The position numbers and the translations under genes are program-made. A stretch of DNA of 64,000 bases from Liolophura sinensis. Taxonomy: Eukaryota; Mollusca; Polyplacophora; Chitonida; Chitonidae. The notes below the pieces were generated by a model. That model was not told the origin of the DNA. It ran no database searches and saw only the letters and a list, made by a program, of their open reading frames with translations. Where the stretch lies: NCBI RefSeq assembly GCF_032854445.1, contig NC_088302.1, positions 34,257,979 to 34,321,978 on the forward strand, read 5' to 3'. Numbering within the stretch: position 1 is the first letter of the stretch; every line of letters starts with the position of its first letter. Of the stretch, positions 34,780-45,779 are shown piece after piece.

Positions 34780-35460
34780 ATGTCTAACACATGGTTGTCA
34801 ACCCATTTTTCCCCCAAACGCCACGTGTTTGGGAGGCTCTAGTTAAAATATGCATCCATCCAAGTCGTACGAAAGCTGACCAGAAATGTCTCACTGGTGA
34901 GTCAACAACAGGCCAAGAGGTTTTGGGATTACAGATTTAGGAACAGCTTTAGAATTACAGGACATGTTGATAAACTGAACATTATCTGCTGTCTCAGGCC
35001 AGATGGATTTGCTGGAGAGCTAATCATTGGAGGCTGTGACCTTTGTTCAGTTCCTGCGACTGCAGACTGTCCCATCATATTAGCCGTACGCACATTGACT
35101 GCCAATAAGATAGAGCGATCCAGCACATGTAAATTATAAACGACTTGTTTTCCTAGCCCACAGACAAAAGCCACGTGTCAATTAGAGTTTAACTGATCCT
35201 TAAGACACAGTTTCTGTGAGTAAATCATTAGAGCAAACTGCACTCTGCGGCTTGCAAGAGACAGATAACTGAAAACAGCTTCGGTGTTTTACCTCAGCTG
35301 TGTAGGTTAGATAAGTTTGAAAGTCCTCACCATAAATGGCAATACGTACGATGTCCAGGCATTAAGCATGCACAGTGAGAGGGCATAGGCTAAATGTATT
35401 TGATTTTCGATGCGTTGAAATTTAGATTAAACCTATAAGCTGTTCAATGCGCTATCTTCA
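34780..35460 (+). repeat. Duplicated block a, unit 1
   Basis: The first of three copies (others at 41745-42185 and 48425-48900). The landmark 'cagcacatgtaaattataaa' followed by 'cgacttg' is at 35121-35147, near 41921-41947 and at 48636-48662. Also shared are 'cacagacaaaagcca.gtg', 'acagataa.tttgaaag' and a 'tgcactatctt' end. An 80-residue frame (34897-35139) is not kept in the other copies. Confidence 0.7.
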
Positions 35461-35507
35461 TTATTAAAAAGGTTCTCGTCTGACATGACTTTCAACGGTC
35501 TTCACAA

Positions 35508-35738
35508 CTACACTCAATAAAAAAAATCTGTTGATTTTAACAGAATATATTAATGTTGCTATATATTCTGTTATTATAACTGTTATTATAACTTGTCATT
35601 TTCAACATAATATATGGTGATTTAATAGGATATTTGTCCTATATTTGACAGAATAATTTGCTGCAATAATTGAATACATTCTAGCACCACTCATAAAACA
35701 GATTTTCTGTTAAATTTAACAGATTTATTTGGAGAGTA
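35508..35738. mobile_element. MITE-like element with 'aacaga' palindromic termini
   Basis: The left end 'actcaataaaaaaaatctgtt' plus 'gattttaacaga' is mirrored by the right end, whose complement reads 'actctccaaataaatctgtt' plus 'aaatttaacaga'. The ~230 bp between is AT-rich with further 'ctgttattataa' repeats. No coding capacity. The boundaries are approximate. Confidence 0.65.
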
Positions 35739-36329
35739 TACTATGATGACACATTTACATATATATACTACTAGTACATTTCCTTTGTTTAAGGAATTCG
35801 TCACGGCAAGGAATGTAATACAGTCTGGCAAGGAACAATTTACAGTGTTAACAGTGTTTTCTGTTATGTTTTATAGTTGAAAATAAAACCAATGACTTGT
35901 TTGTTTTCCAGCAAGTGATTTCTTCGGTGCAAATCACTGAGAGAAGAAATGATATTTCTTTTCTCTATTTTTTCATTAAACTTTCATAAAAGCCTTACGC
36001 GATTTGTTGTATGAGTTTTACACATAAGATATTTTCTGAGACTTCTGTATGAGATTTCTTTCGGAGGTGGCACTAATGATGCGTTTCGGCATATTCAAGC
36101 ACAAACAAGCATATGGATGTAAGCATGCGACTCTTTTCCAATGAGGAACCGTTTTTGTTTCAATGAAAATAAAAATAAGTCTTGCATAAAATTAAGGAAT
36201 ATAACAAACGTGTTTATTGAGGCGCGCGGCGAAATAAAAACTTACCTTTTGTGATTGTCTCTCAGTAGTGAGTTTTTTGTGATGGTTCGCAATGCTTGCA
36301 GTGCACATTTACACGTATGTATTTGGGCT
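35739..36329. other. Unassigned AT-rich sequence within unit 1
   Basis: Nothing recognised. Confidence 0.3.
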
Positions 36330-36560
36330 GCCGCTACAGAGAGAATACATAACGTCCGGCCCTGAAACTGTAATCCATGTAATAAGGCTACTGCTGAAAG
36401 GTTGTCTGCAACGGAAATTGCCGTGTCGTGGAAATGAATCGATTATCAAGTGAGGTCTTGACACAGACCTGAAAAATTGAAGATAACTACCTGCCAAATA
36501 AAAATATATTTGCAGCAAGCGAGATAGGAAATTATATGTTCAATGTTTCACAAATCACTT
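36330..36560 (+). repeat. Duplicated block b, unit 1
   Basis: It shares with 42810-43230, 50850-51245 and, inverted, 61890-62150 the order: 'gtaatccatgtaataagg', 'gccgtgtcgtggaaatgaat', 'acagacctgaaaaa', 'tgcagcaagcgagataggaa', 'cacaaatcacttagctcctg'. No coding frame is shared. Confidence 0.75.
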
Positions 36561-36749
36561 AGCTCCTGCCAACGTATTACAGCGTGTCACTGGTTAGAAT
36601 TTTCATCTATTTCTCGGTAGACATGCTGATTGACAGACACAGCAATGCAGTTGTGCTTTGTGATGACCAGGAAAAAGTAGCACTGTCCTTTGTGGACAAT
36701 CAGTGTTAATAGTTCAAACTGGTCCATTTACTTTGTTATAATGTGTTTC

Positions 36750-37000
36750 TATATTATACGTGATGACAACACAGCATTTTGAGCCATTCTAAACCCGTAA
36801 ACTGGAACTAACATCGTTGCATTTATTTTATCAAATTTGGCTTAGGCCATGGTTTTAGGGGAACGTGGACTTTCTTACTATATAAGCATATAAATGAGCA
36901 TTTGGACTAAATCCCTGACTGAGGTCAAGTGACAGGAAGCAGTATTTCACCGGTAATACATATGCGCATATATCAACTATCTTACCAACGTCAATGCTCT
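36750..37000 (+). repeat. Duplicated block c, unit 1
   Basis: It aligns with 45065-45260 and 61305-61520: 'gatgacaacacagcattttg', 'gccatggttttaggggaacg', then a 'gaggtcaagtgacaggaag'-like and 'ttcacc/ttcactgg' end. Its position relative to the other blocks differs among units. Confidence 0.6.
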
Positions 37001-37132
37001 GGTTTTACTGTCTGTGCGGTAGTCTTGATTCCTTTCTTAATCTATTTATCATTTGATCAACATGTCCATTGTCAATATATTTATAAGTCAACTGATTTAC
37101 TTATTAACTTTACTTATTACCTTAATATTGTA

Positions 37133-37979
37133 CTATAGCCTATTTCTTCTAGAGAGTCGCTTATATTCAGCTGTGTGTAACATCGGTCATACTAGATACC
37201 AAAATTGCCTTTAGTCAGTGCCACGTAACAACCCAAGTTCTAGACACAGATATGTTGGACATCCATATTATTTCAAAGAAATTGCAGTTAGAACATTTTT
37301 TCTAATTCGTAATGCTAAAGTCCATATGCTCTGTTTCGACACCAAGAACCAACTGTTTCGGGAGACGCCATAAATTTTTAAAAAATACAGTGGTGTGCTG
37401 GATACAGGACGGAGGTCAACATGCTCTGAAGGAGGGTAACACCAAATACCGGAACTGCTGTTGACTTTACTATAAACCCTAATTTGAACTGTTTACACGT
37501 TTTAGTATAATATAACCTTAATAAAGGAATTTTATTTTATCTCTTGTAGTATATGATCTCACGGCATTATGGTTTTAGAGACGGATATTAGGAAATTAAA
37601 GCGATCCAGTTATTCGCAGAAAGAGTAGTGCAGGCTTTGCCATTGCATGGAGTTTGTTCTAACCGCTTGTTGGTGCAGCCATTGTAAAAAAAAATTACTC
37701 TCCACGCCCACTGTCCAGCATGCAACTTGCTTTTAAATCATTGTGACGTCACCTGAGGAAATGAGTTTATGGTGTCGAGATCAAGCTTATGTAGTTTAAC
37801 ATTACGAATCAGAAAAGTATTCTAAGTGCAGTTTCTTTGTAATAATATGGACGTCCAATGTATCCATGTGTACAGCTTGGGTTGTTACGTGACACTAAAT
37901 AAAACGAATTTTAGTAGCTACTATGACTGATTTTACCCACAGATCAATACAGACGACTCTCTAAAAAAATAGACTATAC
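37133..37979. mobile_element. Large foldback element, ~215-bp inverted arms
   Basis: The arms at about 37133-37355 and 37775-37979 are imperfect reverse complements along their length. From the outside in, both read 'agagagtcg', 'gtcata.tag', 'agtg.cacgtaacaaccca', 'ggac.tccatattatt.caa' and 'ttcgtaatg', ending at 'cgacacca'. The ~420-bp centre is not repeated elsewhere in the window, apart from a weak continuation of pairing ('gtgctgga' against 'tccagcat'). No transposase frame. It could be a non-autonomous foldback or MITE, or a small inverted duplication. Confidence 0.8.
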
Positions 37980-38204
37980 TTGAGGAAATTTACTTACTGG
38001 CTGTTTCAACGCCAATCAAAAAAAAGTCAGGAGTTTTGCTAGGTGTGTACCTGGTGTGCCTGGTGATGTGCAGTGGTTTCCATCTGGACACATTTTGGTT
38101 TCCACCAAACTGATCGCCGTAAAATATGCTGTAAAATGTCAAGCAAATGAGTAAAGAAGCAAAATTAGGCATGACATGAACACGAATAGAACACAGTCAG
38201 TGCT

Positions 38205-38344
38205 ATTTAGTATTGAGGATGGTCGTGGGTTTCCCCAGGCTCTGTCCGGTTTCCTCCCACCACAATGCTGGCCGCCGTGGTAAAAATGAAATATTGTTCA
38301 GTACGGTGTAGAACACCAGTTAAATAAATAAATGAATTTAGTAT
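38205..38344 (+). mobile_element. 5'-truncated SINE family A with target-site duplication, inside block d
   Basis: The body at 38214-38335 carries the second half of family A ('ggatggtcgtgggtttcccc', 'ctcccaccacaatgctggcc', 'gtacggtgtagaacaccagt', then a tail). A 9-bp repeat 'atttagtat' lies at 38205-38213 and 38336-38344. The corresponding place in the paralogous block near 44180 lacks it, so it was inserted after the duplication. Confidence 0.85.
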
Positions 38345-38369
38345 AGAAGCCCCTGTATTATATGTATAT

Positions 38370-38790
38370 ATACCATACTCTCGCAGGAGGTTGAAAAGGC
38401 AGTGATGTGTTCTTCTGCCTTAATGAATGCTGTCTGGTATTGCCAATACATTATCTCTGTGTCTATCTCACATCATGTTACACAACCATTACCTCTAGAT
38501 TTCATTTAGAGCTGACATCGCAATTCACTGCGTGTCCAGTCTTTGACGGGTAATTCCAGCCACAACATCCCGAACACCGTTGGTACATACCATTTTAGAT
38601 ATTTATGCTTTGCTGCCTTTTTTTACACTAATGAAACGTCGTTTCCTGTCGCCTGTCAAGCCCTGTGTGATTTGTGAAAGTGCTCCCCACTAGGTGGCCA
38701 GCGATCTAATAACCCCGCTCAGCTTAGACGTCATTAAAATGGCAAGCAATCTGCGTTAGGCATCGATCGTTTCAAAGTGAATGGAGCCGG
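38370..38790 (+). repeat. Duplicated block d, unit 1
   Basis: It aligns with 44150-44640 and inverted with 60610-60990: 'ctgacatcgcaattcactgc'-like, 'ttttacactaatgaaacgtc', 'gcctgtcaagccctgtgtga', 'gtggccagcgatctaataac'. No frame is conserved. Confidence 0.75.
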
Positions 38791-39529
38791 AATTAAATAA
38801 CTGCTGAATAAACTACTGTTGATATATTACACACCACATGTTTAGTGACATCAGCTACATTTTCAGTAACTGCCTTACTGTTGTTTTCTTTTAACACGTG
38901 GTTTGTAACATATCAATATTAGTTCATTTGGCAGTTATTTAACATCAACTTCACAAATAAATTCCCCCAAAATTCGGATAACTGACTGCACTCGCAGTCA
39001 AGTAATATATTAGACTTTGATTTCATTTTCATCACCATGTCATCTCGTCTAGAGACAACTGAAACTGGGCAACTGGAGTGAGACCTGACTATCTGGTAAG
39101 TAGTACGGTATTTTGGGGGATGGGGGAGAAAGCAAAATATATTATTCTAGAAATGGTATCATGTTAGTTTCCGTTCATAGAAGATTTGTATTTTAATGAT
39201 GACAGCTACTGTTGTGAAGTTCAACAATTTACTCAAATAATGCATGCGCAAACACCTTATGGGCTTAATATCAGTCGATTAATTTCTAGGGCTACCGACC
39301 AGTCCTTGGATATCGCATAACAGAAAAAATTATGTAAGTCAAACTTATATGAATTGCAATTTATCCGCTGTGCGAGAACTCTCTTTACTTCTCAGCCACA
39401 AAACAACTCTTACAAAACAGACTTTTAATTATTATAAGGAATATAATACAAGGTCCAAGATGAATCATACAAGTCAAACATGAATGCATTTATTTGTGGG
39501 GAATACATACTGTTATGGCCCTGTTACGT
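38791..39529. other. Unassigned sequence between blocks d and e
   Basis: AT-rich, with no supported feature. Confidence 0.3.
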
Positions 39530-40040
39530 CCTTCCCCCCTGTTCTCCTCATCTCAACAGTGAAGTTATTGACCCTTTGTGGAGAGGTGTCGGGGTGGACT
39601 ATGGCCCATCCAGTTATCCGTGTTAGCATGGCCTTTTTTAAACCGATGTCTGGTAGGGAGAAAGCTAAGTACTACCTATATCCCTGGTCAGCTTGTCACG
39701 ACGAACCAGATTAGAGGCCAGTTAGGCTGAATAATTGAATGACCTCAAACGTAGAGCCTTGAACGGTTGGCTGCTAAGAACAGATCGTGAACGTCGTCTG
39801 GGTGACTCGATAAGGACGCCTTAAGTAGACCTGTTCGGGAATGGTTCAATTGATGAGCAAGACACAGCCATTTCTCAAGAGGTGAAGACAAATAGGTGTG
39901 GTCGGTTGACTCTCTAATTGCGCTACACCACCGCCATGCCAGAACCGTCACTTACGTCTATGACAGTTGCGTTTGAATTTACCAAATGACGTAGCAGATC
40001 TGCCTCTCACTAGTGACGTGGTAGTCACGACTTCAGCTCT
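39530..40040 (+). repeat. Duplicated block e, unit 1
   Basis: One of the best-conserved blocks. It aligns with 45780-46265 and, inverted, 59330-59770. The 18-base anchor 'ttaagtagacctgttcgg' is identical at 39821-39838, 46079-46096 and inverted at 59468-59485. The text around 'gaataattgaatgacctcaa' and 'cgtgaacgtcgtctgg' is shared too. Its right end ('gcagatctgcctctcactag') also matches 63740-63830 inverted. Frames at 39484-39714 and 39745-39951 are not conserved. Confidence 0.85.
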
Positions 40041-40439
40041 CAATGCTTTGAACGGGGCTTTAATTCAGGAGAATTGCTAGGTAGCCGTGGGAAAGTTGCT
40101 TTTTCCCTCGGGCACTTCGGTTACCTCCAGACTAAAACGAACAAATAAATAAATAATGTAAATAATCCAAATAGCACTAAGATAGTGCTGAATTATGAAG
40201 AAGTATGGGGTATTGATTCCACGCTCACTGTTTTTTGTTTTTGTTTTAATTTTAGTGATTAGAGAGAAGTTAATATTTAATTTAATCGGTGTTTTTATTT
40301 CTAATAAGTGATTCCATCTTTGCTTGTCTGTGAACAGAATTTCCAGATAAACAACTGTATTCCAAAGCAATCCGATCCAAAGATCTTTGGCAAATTCCGA
40401 TGAACTTTCTGGCACGGACAGCATATTGGTGAAACACAC

Positions 40440-41170
40440 GTTTTCTTCAACCAATAGTGATTAAACTTCGCAACGAGTACCACAAGTACATATATAGTAC
40501 ACTGATAGGCCAACATGCCTTGTTTACGCTAATTTTAACTGTTCTGTATATTGATCTTTAATCTGGTCGACTTGTACATGAAAATATGAATGAAATTGGC
40601 GGTTAAAAATAAGAGTAAGTTATTTGAGCACCAAACATATCATGGTAATTGTTTTTGCTATGTGCTATGTCTATCCATGTATATCAGAGTGTCTTCCGCT
40701 GTAGCTATAATGCTGTTCTGTAAGGTGTGTTTTTGTCCTTGGCAGTCAAGATCCTACAACAGACTGGAAAAGTAAGGGCCACGAATGACTGGAAGCAAAG
40801 AGCCCACGATGTCACTTTTATGGTATATATGTTGGAAGAATTAAATACACTGTTCATCTGGCGATGTTGTTCAGATCTGTTCATATTTTATCTCAGAATC
40901 CGTAAATATGTCCGTTTTCGGAGCAATATGACCTTCTCGTAGACTATACCTATAATGATGAGTTTTACATGTGGGTAATTACGGTACAACTGCCTTGACG
41001 TTTGGCAGTAGTAAATTGAGAATGATTTGATATATCTGGACTTGAGATAACATTGTCGATAATTTAAGATTAGAACCCAGGCTTATTGTCTGTCTGATGG
41101 CCGTCCATCAAGAACATGTTAGAAATTTATCTATTGAGGGTCGTCAAAAATATAGAAAACATAAAACCTC
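40440..41170 (+). repeat. Duplicated block f, unit 1
   Basis: It aligns with 46290-46920 and, inverted, 63110-63720. 'ctaattttaactgttc' at 40529-40544 is present inverted at 63623-63638. 'actgccttgacgtttggcag' near 40990, 'agattagaacccaggctt' and 'agaaatttatctattgag' recur in the unit 2 copy. An open frame at 40077-40454 (125 residues, minus) upstream has no domain. Confidence 0.75.
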
Positions 41171-41744
41171 CACAAAGCGCCCCTACCGGAACCAGCTTTA
41201 TTGCCATCCATGGCGTTGATCGTTCCCTTGAGCTCCGGTGTAGTACAATTCGTGAACTGGTAATTACCCCAGCCTAGACCTATATAGTGCCCTGGGATGA
41301 CAGGATATCTGACTTCGCCATGTTATACGGTTTGTTACGCTGTGCGATGGGAAGGTGTGGAGCAAACACCGATCACACTCATTCTAGACTGAGACGACTT
41401 AAGCCCTCATGTAATTGCTGATTTGAATTCATTATTGCTTTATTCACTGTATAGTTTGGACAGTAAATAAATTATATAAGCGTAGAGTTCAAAGCCGACC
41501 TGTTACTTCACATGACTAGTGTAGTCATACCATAAAAAGGGTTTCCACGGAAGTAAAGTGGCTCACTTGCCAAATTCGAGATAAATTGTTCGCTTGTGTT
41601 TGTATTGCGTGTATGAATCTTCAGGAAGAATAAGTTCAGCACACGTCATTCCACTTTAAACGTTTCCCAATAGTACTCCTGTCTAAATCGACTCCAACTG
41701 AACTTTGTTTTTGGCGTACTAGTACCACTGTTGGCTTTTACTTT
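41171..41744. other. Unassigned sequence between units 1 and 2
   Basis: Nothing recognised beyond weak similarity to the equivalent inter-unit DNA near 48050-48400. Confidence 0.3.
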
Positions 41745-42185
41745 ATTTTGCTTGTGACACGAGAGGGTTGTGATGACTTCTGAATGGACATCTACAGACA
41801 TTTAGTCTTGTCCACATAAATTTGGAAGAAACAAACGTGCATCCGCTAGAGAACTTCCCGGCATCCGGCTGTCTAATGACATTAGCTGTATCCAGACTGA
41901 TCAAAGGTAACGAATGGTGACCCATGATTTGAATTATAAACGACTTGTACTCCAATCCCACATACACCAGCCATGTGTTAAATAGAATTGAGCCTGTCTT
42001 CGAGGGAAAGTAATGAGAACAGCCCTCAAGAGTACGGCGTAGACAGATAAGTTTGGAAACTAATATAAATGGAGACACGCTGCATGTCTAGGGGTGCATG
42101 TGTTCGGGCCTTATTCTGTGTGGACTTAATTTCCTTGATTTGACGACAATTAGATTCACTTACATTGCACTATCGTTATCATCAA
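41745..42185 (+). repeat. Duplicated block a, unit 2
   Basis: It aligns closely with 48425-48900 ('gcttgtg.gac.agagggtt.t', 'aacaaacgtgcatccgctagagaact', 'gaattataaacgacttg', 'ttgcactatc') and more distantly with block a of unit 1. A 111-residue minus frame is not conserved. Confidence 0.75.
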
Positions 42186-42437
42186 AGGATTTTGAGTGGG
42201 TTCATTTGTCTTGATAAGTTTACCATTACTGTGGATCCATACTATAATGACCTAATTACTAACAGTACATTGTTTTTGAAATCTGTTGAAGTAACTTTTC
42301 ATTGTTTAAATCGTGTATTACACATTCTGAAGCCACGTTAAACATTTTTATACTGTTCAAGGAAAAACTATTTAAAGTGGTTACGGTTATTTTCGTGGAT
42401 CTGTGATAATTTTTAGGTACAGGTAGAAATAAAACAG
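42186..42437. other. Unassigned sequence inside unit 2
   Basis: Nothing recognised here, although a paralogous stretch may exist near 48950-49180. Confidence 0.3.
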
Positions 42438-42457
42438 ACTATGCTTTTTCAGTAATA

Positions 42458-42515
<58 letters not shown>

Positions 42516-42523
42516 TATTACTG

Positions 42524-42557
<34 letters not shown>

Positions 42558-42566
42558 CAGTAATAG

Positions 42567-42638
<72 letters not shown>

Positions 42639-42657
42639 ATTACTGAAAAAGCATAGT
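42438..42657. repeat. Palindromic (TA)n element with 23-bp inverted ends
   Basis: The outer ends are 'actatgctttttcagtaata' plus 'gga' at 42438-42460 and, inverted with one mismatch, 42635-42657. Between them are three (TA)n runs separated by two inner copies of the arm core ('tcctattactgaaa' then 'tttcagtaatagga'), so the sequence is arm, TA, arm', TA, arm, TA, arm'. It can fold as one long or two short cruciforms. A 133-residue minus-strand frame of Ile/Tyr repeats is an artefact. The exact TA length may be an assembly estimate. Confidence 0.9.
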
Positions 42658-42793
42658 ATAAGAGCGGTTAATATCCGTCCTGCAACAAAGAGGCACATTA
42701 CATACACCCTAAGGATTCCTTCGTCGTCATATGACAGAAAAATTGTTGAGTGCGACGTTAAACCCCAAGCACTCACTCTCTCAATCACTCATT
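42658..42793 (+). mobile_element. SINE family B, 3' fragment
   Basis: It directly follows the palindrome: 'agagcggttaatatccgtcc', 'tgcaacaaagaggcacatta', 'gattccttcgtcgtcatatg', 'gtgcgacgttaaaccccaag', then a (actc)n-like tail. The family's 5' half is absent and the (TA)n palindrome sits where it would begin, which suggests insertion or a chimeric origin. Confidence 0.85.
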
Positions 42794-42809
42794 GTAACAC
42801 AATGGCTTC

Positions 42810-43230
42810 AATAACCGAAACATACAAGCTGACTGGATGGCGCATCGCGTTTATCTCGCTATCGGTCAGTCGCAGCACAGAAGAACTTATGAAGCAGAAG
42901 ACATCAAACGAACTCTCAGCATACATTCATGAATTTAGTGTACAGTCACATATTGAGTATATGCATGTACATAACTTTTAGACCTAGTACGTAATCAATG
43001 TAATAAGGTCAAAAGCTTAAAGGCTGTTTGTAGCGGAAATTACTGTGTCGTGGAAATGAATCAGCCCTGACAGAGACCTGAAAAACTGGAGATCATTACC
43101 AGCCGAACAAAAAAGATATCTGCAGTAAGCGAGACAGGAAATTATACCCTGAATGTTTTCACAAATCACTTAGGTCCTGCCAACGAATTACAGTGTGTCT
43201 CACGATGGAATTTTTGTTCCCAGCAGACAG
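42810..43230 (+). repeat. Duplicated block b, unit 2
   Basis: The longest version of block b. Its left part ('caagctgactggatggcgc', 'acatcaaacgaactc', 'gagtatatgcatgtacataa') matches 50850-51000. Its right part matches 36330-36560 and 51000-51245. Confidence 0.75.
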
Positions 43231-43828
43231 TTTTTCAGGTACATGTATGAACTGGTGTTAAAATGCATTTATTTTAGCTCCACTTAACATGCCTTACCCA
43301 ACCTTGATTTAACCATCATTGGTTGCAGCATTCATTAATCCATTCCTGCACGATTAACAATCTTAATCCTTCTACAGAATTTCTCCCATATCACGATAAG
43401 TGGCACACTAGTGAAAGAACCACTCTTGTCATACTTCAAGTGATGCCTCCTGAAGATTCATTCCTATAACACGTTGGCTTAAAACTTTGAGAACACTAAG
43501 AGAAGACTCCCTCCTAAAATCTGTACGCAAAGTGTCAGGAGCACAGGGCATACAGAGTTGGAGCACAGCCACAATTTGAGTATATGCATAGCTCCTGAAG
43601 TATGTACGCACAGTGAGAAGAGTACAAGGCGTATAATTTTCTTCAAATTTAATAAAAGGTGTTCCTTAATCGATCGGATTAAACGGTTTCTTCTGAAAAT
43701 CCACTACCTCTTAGTCATTGACACTGCGGTTCAAATCCAACTCTCGCTGGTTCCTCGGCGGCTTTACCCATGTATTTCACCTTTAAACTTCGGGGTCCTG
43801 AAAAACTCAACCGTAAGAGTAAAATATG
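43231..43828. other. Unassigned sequence inside unit 2
   Basis: Frames at 43429-43611 and 43558-43842 overlap on opposite strands and have no motif. A short direct repeat ('gtacgcacagtgagaagagtacaaggc' and 'gtacgcaaagtgtcaggagcac') lies at about 43520-43630. Confidence 0.3.
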
Positions 43829-44118
43829 CTCATAATGAATAAATTTTTTTTTGATTGGTATTTTAAGCCGTACTCAAGAATATTTCACTTATACGACGGC
43901 GGCCAGCATTATGGTGGGTGGAAAGCGGGCACAGCCTGGGGGAAACCCACGACCATGCGCAGGCTGCTGCCAGACCTTTCCACGTACGGGTGGAGAGGAA
44001 GCCAGCATGAGCTGGACTTGAACTCACAGCGACCGCATTGGTGAGAGACTCCGGGGTCATTACGCTGCGCTAGCGCGCTAACCAACTAAGCCACGGAGGA
44101 CCCCTCATAATGAATAAA
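43829..44118 (-). mobile_element. Full-length SINE family A with 15-bp target-site duplication
   Basis: The body at 43844-44103 is a complete family A element on the minus strand. From left to right: the 3' tail, 'cggccagcattatggtgggt', 'gccagcatgagctggacttg', and the tRNA-like head ending 'aaccaactaagccacggagg'. The direct repeat 'ctcataatgaataaa' is exact at 43829-43843 and 44104-44118. The length of the repeat and the preserved boxes suggest one of the youngest insertions here. Frames on both strands across it are spurious. Confidence 0.95.
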
Positions 44119-44149
44119 ATATATACATAATGAATAAACCTAATTTCGT

Positions 44150-44640
44150 CTCACAGTAACATATATAGGACACAGTCAATGTTATTCATATTTATTCAGC
44201 CCGACGCATAACATTGCAAGTTCTCGTAGCAGATGTGGTTGTAACGACAGTGTTAGTTCTTGCGCTTGACTAAGTGCTGCCTGCTTTCGGCTAAATGTCT
44301 ATCTTATATCTCGTGCTAAGCTACACTACCATCTCTTCTAGGTTTAACTGAAAACTGATGTCACAATTTCTTGACACGTCATTCCAGCGACAAAGTTCCG
44401 AACTCTATTTGCGCATACTGTGTGATATTTATGCTGTTCAGCCTTTCTTTACACTAATGAAACGTCGCTTTCACTCGCCTGTCAAGCCCTGTGTGATTTA
44501 TTCCATTGCTCAACCTCCCCTCACCAGGTGTCCAGCCATTTAATAACTCTGCTCCGTACAGAAGCCATTAAAATACATGTAAAATAATGTAGCGGTAAGC
44601 AGCCTATGCATCGATCCCCAAGCAAATGGAATGTGAATCA
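44150..44640 (+). repeat. Duplicated block d, unit 2
   Basis: It matches 38190-38790: 'gacacagtcaatgttattca', 'tttacactaatgaaacgtcg', 'gcctgtcaagccctgtgtga', 'ccaggtgtccagccatttaa'. It also matches 60610-60990 inverted. The SINE present in unit 1 is absent here. Confidence 0.75.
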
Positions 44641-44716
44641 AACAAGTAGCGAAGGAACAGTGATGCTGGTTAATATTGATTTATTAATTTAATGTGACAA
44701 CACAGCAGTTGTATTA

Positions 44717-44776
44717 TTTCGGCGTCATATGACTGAAAAATTGTCAAATGCGACGTAAAAACCCAAGCATGCATAC
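44717..44776 (+). mobile_element. SINE family B, 3' end fragment
   Basis: 'gcgtcatatgactgaaaaat' followed by 'gcgacgtaaaaacccaagca' and a (tgca/taca) tail matches the last 60 bp of family B. Confidence 0.7.
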
Positions 44777-45064
44777 ATGCATACATAAACGCATACGTAC
44801 ATATGTACAGTTTTAGTATTATGAAATTTCTAAAAAAAGGAAAAACGACTATGTCAGTGATATAGACTGTCCTGATAAGTGAATGCTAAAGCAAAGGAAA
44901 CCTTCTGTGAACTAACTGTAATTACAGTCAAGTAAAACATGGAGTTTTTATTTCATACTCGACGCCAAAATATGGGGATCGATTGAAAAGTCTGTCTGAA
45001 GTAAGACAAACCCAGACCATAAGCTACCAGGTACGCTTATATGTAGCTCAATGGCACAATGAAT

Positions 45065-45260
45065 GCATGACAACACACCATTTTGAGTAATATTCAAATT
45101 ACAATTCCCCTGCATTTATTTATTTCCAGGTCCTGCATGGGCCATTGTACTATGGGATGTGCATTCTGTTACTTTTTAAACTTTTACACGAGCAGTTAAA
45201 ATAAAACCGTATAACTGAGATAAACTGACAGGAGACCGAACTTCACTGGTTATATGTGAT
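45065..45260 (+). repeat. Duplicated block c, displaced copy
   Basis: It matches 36750-37000 ('catgacaacacaccattttg', then 'taaactgacaggag', 'cttcactgg') but lies after block d rather than before it. Confidence 0.55.
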
Positions 45261-45779
45261 CATTTACGTTTCTCCCGTTTCATTCTCTATGATGTCTTTT
45301 ATCTCAAATCTTTATGCATAGGTTATTAACAAATATACACACGGTATTATACCCAGTTTGGTATTAGAATAAAAATCCTGTCAACTGGAATTATTACCAT
45401 TTGCCTTGCCCGATAGATGGTGCCTATTTCACGCCATTTTTCTTCCATTTTTAGTTCATTTTTTTATTGGAATAAAAAGATTCCAAAAGGAAATTTTTTT
45501 GGTTTCAATCTATGTTTTAACAGACCCAGCAGGAAAGCCCACTGACTGAATAACTGCTTGTCAAAATTCCGTTTGTCAAAACGTAAACGCCTTATACATT
45601 ACTTGCTACATCTGCAAGAATTTTCTCTTCATCTCAGTCAGTAATCAACTTCACCAATCCAGTCGGTAAAATTGTAATCAGGAACATAAAGATATTACAA
45701 CGCGTCCTGCTCAAAATGTGACGATAAATAATACAACTGAAATCTGAACACAGTTAATTGAAGGAACTGTATAGTGTGG
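45261..45779. other. Unassigned sequence between blocks c and e
   Basis: Nothing recognised. Confidence 0.3.

Noticed and set aside
34897-35139. 80-residue frame inside block a
   Set aside because: Not conserved in the two paralogous copies of the block, which argues against coding.
42387-42788. 133-residue Ile/Tyr repeat protein on the minus strand
   Set aside because: It is the translation of (TA)n runs within a palindrome plus a SINE tail.
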